64,000 nucleotides of DNA. Source: Ryuthela nishihirai. Taxonomy: Eukaryota; Arthropoda; Arachnida; Araneae; Heptathelidae. The notes beneath the pieces are model-generated. The model worked only from the letters and a program-made list of their open reading frames with translations. It was not told the DNA's origin and ran no database searches. The stretch spans positions 558,001-622,000 of the forward strand of contig JAWZYU010000057.1 of the NCBI GenBank assembly GCA_038380435.1. Direction: 5' to 3'. Positions 57,737 to 64,000 of the stretch are shown here, in pieces (positions within the stretch are counted from its first letter, which is position 1; each line of letters begins with the position of its first letter). The position numbers were made by a program, and so were the translations under genes.

Positions 57737-60700
57737 ATGGCCACACTCCTACAATGGAATTGTCGTGGATTCCAGAGGAATCTTGACGACATCAAGGCCC
57801 TCCTTCAGGCACACCAGCCCATCTGTGTGTGCCTGCAGGAGACATACTTGCAGCCAGTCACAGATCCCACGATCCGGCACTTTTCACTGGTTCGCCGGGA
57901 CCGGGATGGAGATGGTCCAGCTCGCGGGGGTGTCGCCATCCTCGTGAGCAACCATTCTCCATTCCAGGTCGTAAACATCATCACCAACTTAGAGGCGGTA
58001 GCCATCCGTCTCTTCGTGGGGTTCTCACTGACTGTCTGCTCTGTATATCTTCCACCTGGGAGCATCGTCTTCCAGGAAGACCTTGATGATCTCGTCTCGC
58101 AGCTGCCGTCCCCCTTCCTCATTATGGGGGACCTCAACGGACACAGTCCACTTTGGGGCAGTGCTGACACCAACGGGAGGGGTGGGGTCCTGGAGCAGTG
58201 GCTCCTGGATCCTTCTCTCTCCCTGTTGAACACCGGTGTCAGCACTTACTTTCACTCCCCAACCCGCACTTTCACTGCCATTGATCTCACCATCTGCTCC
58301 TCCTCGATCCTTCCACTCTTTACATGGGAGGTCGAGGACAACCCGTACGGAAGCGATCACCTCCCCGTGGTGTGCACCATCTCCCGTGGGGGGCCTTGCA
58401 GCCCTTCACGCGTCTCACGGTGGAGGCTGGATCGGGCTGACTGGGGTGGTTTTGAGCTGCTCTCTGAGCTCGACGACCACTCCGTCAGCCAGGAGCCAAT
58501 CAATGTGGCAGTAGCGGAGATAACGGACTGTATCGTAGATGCAGCTGCATCAACAATTCCTCAAACTTCTACACGGTTTCCTCGTTTTCCGAAACCGTGG
58601 TGGAATCCAGATTGCACAGCAGCTCGTAAGGCTCAGAACAAGGCTTGGGGGTTGTTTCGGAGATATCCGACAACCCCCAACCTCGAGAACTTCAAACGCG
58701 CCAGGGCGAAAGCTCGTTTCGTCCGACGCCAGAGCCAGAAGGAATCTTGGATCAAGTATACGTCATCCATAACCCGCACGACTAGTTCCAAGGTCGTGTG
58801 GGATAAAGTCCGGAAGATGAGTGGGAACTACACGTCCCACTCGTTATCGATCCTGGAGCAAAATGGACAGGCAATTGCTGATCCCAAAGCAATTGCCGAC
58901 ACTCTGGGGGAGTCGTTCTCCTCCATCTCTTCTTCTTCTTCTTACTCCCCCGAGTTTCTGGCCCAGAAGGGCAGGGCGGAGCGCTCTCCGCTGTCTTTCC
59001 ACTCGAATGGCCTGGAGCCTTACAACAGGCCATTCACAGCGGAGGAGCTTCGCCTTGCTCTGCACTCTTCTCGTGCCTCTGCTGTAGGGCCGGACAATGT
59101 CCATTATGCCATGCTCCAACATCTTTCACCATCGAGTAAGGATCGGCTGCTCCATCTCTTCAATCGCATTTTTCTCGAGGAGCAGTTTCCGGACTCCTGG
59201 CGGGAGGCCATCGTCTTGGCCTTCCCCAAGCCAGGGAAAGATCCCAAGATTCCTTCCAATTATCGTCCCATCGCATTGACGAGCTGCGTGTGCAAGGTGT
59301 TGGAAAGAATGGTAAATGCCAGACTCATCTGGTATTTAGAACATCACAACCTTCTTTCCAACACCCAGTGTGGCTTTCGCAGGCAACGGTCAACTCTTGA
59401 CCATCTGATACGCCTCGAATCGGCTATCAGAAATTCATTTTTAAGAAGAGAGCACCTGGTGTCAATTTTCTTCGACATCGAAAAAGCGTACGACACGGCT
59501 TGGAGATTCGGCATTCTTCGTGACCTCCACAGTTTCGGCTTAAGAGGTCACATGCCGATCTTCATCTCCAACTTCTTATCGACACGCTCTTTTCGTGTCC
59601 GTGTCGGTAACACTCTGTCGCAGCCGTACCCCCAAGAACAGGGGGTGCCACAAGGCTGCGTTCTGAGTGTTACGCTTTTCGCTGTCAAGATTAATTCTAT
59701 AACTAGACAACTTCCTCCATCAGTAGGCAATGCCCTCTATGTTGATGACTTTAGCATCTTTTGCTCTTCGTCCAGCATGAGGGTCATTGAAAGACAACTG
59801 CAAATTGCCCTGAACAATCTTTCGGTTTGGGCGACGGCAAACGGGTTTCGGTTCTCCCCACAGAAGACCGCTTGTGTGCACTTTTGCCACAAGCGTAATC
59901 TTCACCTGGATCCCGAGCTGCGGCTCGGGGGTAACATCATTCCAGTTGTGGCGGAGACCAAGTTTCTCGGTCTCATATTCGATCGGAAATTGACCTTTTT
60001 ACCACACATACGTCATCTCAGGTCCAAGTGCACGCGGGCATTGAACATCGTCAAGGTCCTCTCCTCCCTCTCTTGGGGGGCGGACCGATGTTCTTTGCTC
60101 CGCCTGTACCGTGCACTTGTCCGATCGAAACTGGACTACGGATCCCAGGTGTACGACTCGGCCCGGGATTCGGTGGTGAAGGTGCTGGACCCCCTCCATC
60201 ACCAGGCTCTCCGTGTTTGCACGGGAGCCTTCCGCACCTCACCGGTCCAGAGTCTTTACGTTGAGACCGACGAACCTTCTTTATCTCTTCGCCGTCAGCA
60301 GTTGTCCCTACACTATGCTTCTAAATTGCGATCCCTGCCAGGCCATCCCACTTGGGACTGCGTTTTCAGTCCGAAGTGGGAAATGCTTTACACTAATCGG
60401 CCGACTGCCATTCGTCCTTTTGGTTTGCGTGTCCGAGGCTACCTCAGAGACATCAACACCAGTCTCGATAGCGTTGCACGGTCGACAGCTGAGCCACTTC
60501 CACCATGGCTCGCTGTTTCCCCTTCCTGCGATTTTTCCCTGTGCAGGACGGGGAAGGCCTTTACACCCGACTGTGTGTACCGGCAACTCTTTGCCAGCCA
60601 TCGTGCTGAGCACCCGGACTTCTTGCCTGTCTTTACAGATGGCTCGAAGTCCGGCACATCGGTGGGATCGGCCATGGTCTGCTGTGATGTAATCATTGCA

Positions 60701-61447
60701 GACCAGATCCCACTGCAGTGTTCCATCTTCACTGCAGAGTTGCACGCTATCAGCCTCGCCTTGGACCACGTGGCGACTAAGCATCATCGTCGGTGTGTGC
60801 TTTACACCGACTCGCTTAGCTCGCTACAGGCTTTGATCTCGGTGAGGCATCGGCCTCACCCTGTTCTTACTAAGATCCGCCAGCAGCTCCATCGTCTGGC
60901 AGCCACCACCACCATCCATTTCTGTTGGGTGCCCGGTCACGTCGGTATCAGGGGCAATGACTTGGCAGATGCTGCTGCCAAGTCAGCCACGCCCCTGTCC
61001 GACTCTCCGTTGCCGGTTCCATATCTGGATTTCCGGCAGCGTTTTACCACCGAGCTCCGGGCACAGTGGCAGAGATCTTGGTCGGAACAGCTTACCAACA
61101 AGCTCTTCGAGATCAAACCTACCATCAAACCATGGCAGTCTTGTTACCGCAGGAATCGCAAGGAGGAAGTTGTACTTGCTCGGCTCCGCTTGGGTCATTC
61201 GTTTATTACTCATTCGTTTCTTTTACGGGCGGACGACGTACCCAAGTGCGAGTTTTGTGACACCATTTTAACAATCAAACACATTTTAATCTCATGTCCC
61301 TGTTTTAATTTTGAACGGCGTTTGTTTTTTAATTTTCACGATTTTATGTCCGAGCCCCTTACACTCGGACATTTGTTATCTGATAACTGTTCTTTTACCT
61401 CTGTATTTAGATTTTTAAGATTTACTGGATATTTTACTCGCCTATAG
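57737..61447 (+). CDS. LINE ORF2: endonuclease, reverse transcriptase, RNase H (1236 aa)
   Basis: The enzyme nicks target DNA and copies the LINE RNA into the site. The apurinic-type endonuclease spans about 1-215, with Asn8, Glu35 (QETYL), Asp132 (GDLNGH), Asp183 and the SDHLPV end (Asp207, His208). RT spans about 480-760, with PKPGKDPKIPSNYRPIALTS, FFDIEKAYD (Asp580), QGVPQGCVLS and LYVDDFSIF (Asp670, Asp671). RNase H spans about 962-1085, with FTDGSKSG (Asp968), Glu1001 (TAELHA), YTDS (Asp1025), PGHVGIRGNDLAD (His1068, Asp1078). A C-x2-C-x7-H-x4-C finger lies at 1171-1187. All catalytic residues are present and there are no stops or frameshifts, so it could be active. Length is typical. 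The start is the first Met, directly before the conserved LLQWNCRG. Confidence 0.96.
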   Translation: MATLLQWNCRGFQRNLDDIKALLQAHQPICVCLQETYLQPVTDPTIRHFSLVRRDRDGDGPARGGVAILVSNHSPFQVVNIITNLEAVAIRLFVGFSLTVCSVYLPPGSIVFQEDLDDLVSQLPSPFLIMGDLNGHSPLWGSADTNGRGGVLEQWLLDPSLSLLNTGVSTYFHSPTRTFTAIDLTICSSSILPLFTWEVEDNPYGSDHLPVVCTISRGGPCSPSRVSRWRLDRADWGGFELLSELDDHSVSQEPINVAVAEITDCIVDAAASTIPQTSTRFPRFPKPWWNPDCTAARKAQNKAWGLFRRYPTTPNLENFKRARAKARFVRRQSQKESWIKYTSSITRTTSSKVVWDKVRKMSGNYTSHSLSILEQNGQAIADPKAIADTLGESFSSISSSSSYSPEFLAQKGRAERSPLSFHSNGLEPYNRPFTAEELRLALHSSRASAVGPDNVHYAMLQHLSPSSKDRLLHLFNRIFLEEQFPDSWREAIVLAFPKPGKDPKIPSNYRPIALTSCVCKVLERMVNARLIWYLEHHNLLSNTQCGFRRQRSTLDHLIRLESAIRNSFLRREHLVSIFFDIEKAYDTAWRFGILRDLHSFGLRGHMPIFISNFLSTRSFRVRVGNTLSQPYPQEQGVPQGCVLSVTLFAVKINSITRQLPPSVGNALYVDDFSIFCSSSSMRVIERQLQIALNNLSVWATANGFRFSPQKTACVHFCHKRNLHLDPELRLGGNIIPVVAETKFLGLIFDRKLTFLPHIRHLRSKCTRALNIVKVLSSLSWGADRCSLLRLYRALVRSKLDYGSQVYDSARDSVVKVLDPLHHQALRVCTGAFRTSPVQSLYVETDEPSLSLRRQQLSLHYASKLRSLPGHPTWDCVFSPKWEMLYTNRPTAIRPFGLRVRGYLRDINTSLDSVARSTAEPLPPWLAVSPSCDFSLCRTGKAFTPDCVYRQLFASHRAEHPDFLPVFTDGSKSGTSVGSAMVCCDVIIADQIPLQCSIFTAELHAISLALDHVATKHHRRCVLYTDSLSSLQALISVRHRPHPVLTKIRQQLHRLAATTTIHFCWVPGHVGIRGNDLADAAAKSATPLSDSPLPVPYLDFRQRFTTELRAQWQRSWSEQLTNKLFEIKPTIKPWQSCYRRNRKEEVVLARLRLGHSFITHSFLLRADDVPKCEFCDTILTIKHILISCPCFNFERRLFFNFHDFMSEPLTLGHLLSDNCSFTSVFRFLRFTGYFTRL

Positions 61448-61727
61448 TTTTTTAGTCTTCAATTTTATATATATATATTTAACCTAGATTGCTTTTACCT
61501 GGGTTACTTTTATTTCTTTTTTAACATATTTCTACATTTGTTTACTGTTAATCTGAACGTGGGATTTTATTGTTTTACATTTTTCTTGTTATATTTGTAA
61601 TTTATCTTTTAACATATTGGTTCAGGGTTTCATGATTTTTATCTTTTTACTTTTTGGACTTCCGTTTGGCGCATTATAGCCGTAGATGCTGATGCGCCAT
61701 AAAACCCTAAACAACCAACCAACCAAC
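61448..61727 (+). other. LINE 3' UTR and tail
   Basis: AT-rich, ending GCGCCATAAAACCCTAAACA and then repeated CCAA. No poly(A) tail. The ending resembles SINE-A tails in this window. Confidence 0.8.
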
Positions 61728-61738
61728 CAATGTTTTCT
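61728..61738 (+). repeat. Target-site duplication of the LINE, right copy
   Basis: CAATGTTTTCT, matching 55,747-55,757. Confidence 0.85.
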
Positions 61739-62259
61739 TGTTAAAATAAATTTTAGAGACTCTAAATAATGTTTTCGTTAGAACATATAAAATCTCATCT
61801 GGATATTTCCCTTTCTATACAATTAGAATTGAATAGAATTATAAATGCGAAGTTTCCAAAACGTCCGACAGATGGCAGAATTAACCAATCAAATAATTTC
61901 CCTTTCCATTTGAAAGAAATTTCCACATAGTAACAGTATACACAATGTCTTTTCTGCAAGCTATATTCATGTAGCAGAAAAACATTTTCATGGGGTTGGC
62001 AAGCAAATTTTATAAACTGATGGAAGAAAATTATCCTAAAGTACTGAGCAAAAATATCAAATACTCTTGAAAAACTGTATAAAATGATATATACTACCCT
62101 ACAGCTTAGTAACAAATAAAAGTTTAGAAAATGAAATCGTTTATATTTCCCTCTCACAATTTTTAGGGAGGGGAACTGACCTTAGAATTATTATTCCCCT
62201 CGCTATATCCTAGATACTAGATGATCTAATACAAGTCATTACGATATTTTACATTCATG
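61739..62259. other. AT-rich spacer
   Basis: The minus frame 61,795-62,157 (120 codons, Phe/Tyr-rich) has no known motif and an AT-rich composition, so it is probably random. Confidence 0.45.
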
Positions 62260-62643
62260 GGTTGGGTTGTTTTACCTCTGAGCGGCACTTTTTGCACACC
62301 ATAGGCTAAATGACCAGGTCACATGGACCCCGAAGGCTCAGAGAAGGTTGGGGGAGGGGACCCACTAGTACAGCTTTTGGGAGACAGATGGTAACATCCC
62401 GTCAAAGCCATCCAGCGTGTTCTTTAACGTGCACAGGGTATGGCTCTCCCGCACACGGGGCCACGGCTTAACGTCCCATCCGACGGACGGCGGCCTTTCC
62501 AAGCCCATCGGTGTCCCCTACTGACCGTGGGCAGTGCGGGGAATTTTTGTGGAGATAAATCTCAAAGCTGACCCAGCTGGGACTCGAACCGGAGAACTAC
62601 AGATTACGAGCTGGCGCGCTACCGACTGAGCCACCCCCGCCCC
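62260..62643 (-). mobile_element. SINE-A, full length, 11-bp target-site duplication
   Basis: TTACATTCATG flanks it at 62,249-62,259 and 62,644-62,654. The head reads TGAGCCACCCCCGCCCC on the plus strand. Near-consensus, so fairly young. Confidence 0.96.
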
Positions 62644-62734
62644 TTACATTCATGTAATCGGCGTGGAAATCATTTTGACCTCATGCGGTCGACAGTGGCG
62701 GTCATGTGCAATAGAGTGTCCTTGTACCCTGAAT

Positions 62735-63165
62735 CTTTGTGACCTGGCCATTTAGCCCATTGTGCGGGAGAAAACTGCCGCTCAGAGGTAAAACAACTCC
62801 AACGTTAAAGAACACATTTTATAGCCTTCGTGGGAGGCTGCCATCTGTCACCTAAAAGCTGTACAGTGGATATCCTCCTTACAACATTCTCTGAGCCTTT
62901 GGGGTCCTTGTGACCTGGCGATTTTGTCCATCGTGTGGAAAAAAGTGACCTTCAGAAGTAAAATATTCCAACGTTAAAGAACACTCTGAATAGCTTTAAC
63001 GAGAGGCTACTATCTATCTCCTAAAAGATGTCCAGTGGATATCCTACCCGCAACTTTCTCTGAGCATTTGTGGTCTTGTGACCTGGCCATTTAGCCTATT
63101 GTGTGAAAAAGGTGACCTTCAGATGTAAAATATTCTAACGTTAAAAAGCACTCCGTAAATTGCAT
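62735..63165 (+). repeat. Diverged tandem array of SINE-A tail modules, no head
   Basis: Two complete and one partial 3' modules (TTAAAGAACAC ... GGGAGGCT ... GACCTGGCCATTTAGCC ... GTAAAA) follow head to tail at about 165-170 bp spacing, with junctions CCAACGTTAAAGAACA at about 62,802 and 62,970. They are much more diverged than the copies elsewhere, so module multiplication is old. Confidence 0.85.
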
Positions 63166-63206
63166 AAAATTTGACGTGACACGACGATCTGTGCGTCACG
63201 TGACAC

Positions 63207-63250
63207 GATCTGGCAACCGCCGTGTCATGTCACACCACGGTTGCCAGATC
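63207..63250. repeat. Inverted repeat with 13-bp arms
   Basis: GATCTGGCAACCG (63,207-63,219) and its complement CGGTTGCCAGATC (63,238-63,250) flank 18 bases. The GGTTGCCAGATC motif recurs in the neighbouring tandem copies. Confidence 0.75.
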
Positions 63251-63446
63251 ACAAATTTCTAAAAAATTCGTTGCCAGATATTTTTTCTGAACTCTGTAAT
63301 CAACCATAGTGTTCGGATATTTTTTGGAGCGACTGTACAAGAAGGTTGCCAGATCACTAATTTGTAAAAAAAGAAATGTTGCCAGATATTTTTTTCTTAA
63401 TTCTGTAATCAACACTAGCGTTCGGATACTTATTTGAGCGACTGTA
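63220..63446 (+). repeat. Two tandem copies of a Tc1-like terminus
   Basis: GGTTGCCAGATCACAAATTT ... GTGTTCGGATATTTTTTGGA ... GCGACTGTA ends at 63,337, and a diverged second copy ends at 63,446. The end (GTTCGGATA, then GAGCGACTGTA) has the look of a Tc1-type terminal repeat closing on TA. Confidence 0.55.
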
Positions 63447-63454
63447 CTCTCAGA

Positions 63455-63690
63455 ATCTCTAGATGTACTCTCCTGTACCAACATGACGATGATCCCATTC
63501 ACAAAGCGATTACATTAGGGAATGGTTTGATGAGAGGAATGTGGAAGAACTTGACTGGCCTGCACAGAGCCCTGATCTCAACCCCATTGAACTCTTTTTG
63601 GATGAATTGGAACACCGACTGCGAGCCAGGCCGACCTGCCAGACATCAGTGATCGGCATCACTAATCCTCTTGTGGCATTCATTTCAACT
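63455..63690 (+). pseudogene. Tc1-like transposase, C-terminal fragment
   Basis: The plus strand reads LYQHDDDPIHKA (second catalytic Asp block), then in another frame VEELDWPAQSPDLNPIELF, LDELEHRLRARPTCQTS (third acidic region, Glu after NPI). These are the last third of a Tc1 transposase of a different subfamily from the 10-kb copy. It is frameshifted between the two blocks and truncated at both ends. Confidence 0.8.
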
Positions 63691-63720
63691 TCATCTTTCG
63701 AACTCCCAAGTGACTTAGAG
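63675..63720 (-). repeat. Short R1 fragment
   Basis: CATTTCAACTTCATCTTTCG and the following AACTCCCAAGTGACTTA match 35,036-35,080. Confidence 0.6.
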
Positions 63721-63904
63721 GCGGGTTTTGCTCAGTCGGTAGCGCTCTAGGCTCGTACTTTGTAGTTCCCAGGTTCGAGTCTCAGCTGGGTCAGCTTTGA
63801 GATTTAAATAAATAAATAAATACCCCCTCAAGCAGCTGCTTGCCACAGAGGTCTGACAGGAGCCTGTCAGTTTATATGCCACAGTAGAAGGTCTGAGAGG
63901 ATGG
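63721..63904. mobile_element. Chimera: SINE-A head (+) joined to SINE-B tail (-)
   Basis: 63,721-63,806 carries a SINE-A head with box A (TTGCTCAGTCGGTAGCGC) and box B (GGTTCGAGTCT) and stops at GAGATTTAAA. From about 63,807 an (AAAT)n run leads into a minus-strand SINE-B tail and body (TACCCCCTCAAGCAGCTGC ... AGAAGGTCTGAGAGGATGG) that stops before its head. Confidence 0.85.
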
Positions 63905-64000
63905 ATTGAGAAATTTCTTCAATGCATATCATTTTAGTGTTACATTAAACCAACATCATGTACTACAGTGCGATGTTAAAGACATACTAATACCCTTTCA
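63905..64000. other. Repeat shared with 36.95 kb, cut by window end
   Basis: ACAGTGCGATGTTAAAGACA and TACTAATACCCTTTCA match 36,975-37,010. The class is unknown. Confidence 0.5.

Larger units (their letters stand above)
55758..61727 (+). mobile_element. Full-length non-LTR retrotransposon (LINE), apparently intact
   Basis: 5,970 bp: GC-rich 5' UTR (55,758-56,448), ORF1, ORF2, short 3' UTR and a CCAACCAACCAACCAA tail, with a duplicated target site on each side. Both frames are open throughout. The order endonuclease, RT, RNase H and C-terminal CCHC finger places it in the I/R1-like part of the non-LTR tree, because classical jockey elements lack RNase H. The intact ends and frames point to a recent insertion. 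Its GC content contrasts sharply with the AT-rich surroundings. Confidence 0.95.

Noticed and set aside
57805..58245. Antisense frames across LINE ORF2 (146 and 159 codons)
   Set aside because: These are shadows of the GC-rich coding strand without recognisable motifs.

Overview
The window looks like gene-poor, repeat-dominated intergenic DNA from an animal, most likely an arachnid (probably a spider). No host gene with introns, no rRNA, no free-standing tRNA gene and no bacterial operon structure is visible. Almost everything recognisable is transposon-derived: LINEs with endonuclease/RT/RNase H, tRNA-headed SINEs, Tc1/mariner elements, a Ty3/gypsy remnant, TIR-only elements and satellites. 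The arachnid placement is inference from the SINE and LINE types; no sequence search was possible.

Layout. 0.1-3.6 kb is a 35-bp satellite of about 100 monomers. 3.6-18.4 kb is a mosaic of anonymous interspersed repeats (called R1 and R2 here), a THAP-like start fragment, SINEs, a decayed Tc1 element with both ends and its TA duplication (9.8-11.3 kb), and a decayed gypsy RNase H/integrase fragment (16.9-17.6 kb). 18.4-33.7 kb is the most striking structure: two 7.3-7.4 kb inverted arms meeting with no spacer at 26,161/26,162, bracketed by 272-bp direct repeats. 33.7-48 kb is another mosaic: R1/R2 copies, SINEs, a minisatellite apparently grown from a tRNA-like sequence (39.7-40.5 kb), a deletion-derivative mariner-type element (40.87-41.46 kb), an RTE-like tail and a mariner-type transposase pseudogene broken by two SINEs. 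48.0-54.2 kb holds decayed pieces of a jockey-like LINE in both orientations, one carrying three SINE insertions with target-site duplications. 55.76-61.73 kb is a full-length, apparently intact 6-kb LINE flanked by an 8-11 bp target-site duplication. The last 2 kb are SINE modules and a Tc1 fragment.

How the parts relate. Two SINE families dominate. SINE-A (about 390 bp, box A/box B head, tail ending in AACAACCCAACC or CAACCAACCAACC) and SINE-B (about 200 bp, tail GGGGGTATTTATTT) sit inside many other elements with 8-13 bp duplications, which gives a relative chronology. The SINE-A 3' tail resembles the last bases of the intact LINE, so this LINE type is a plausible source of SINE-A mobility. 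SINE-A also carries tandem copies of its own 3' module at several loci. Most short reading frames in the window come from SINE-A or from TG/CA microsatellite and are not genes. The only intact protein genes I support are the two LINE ORFs.
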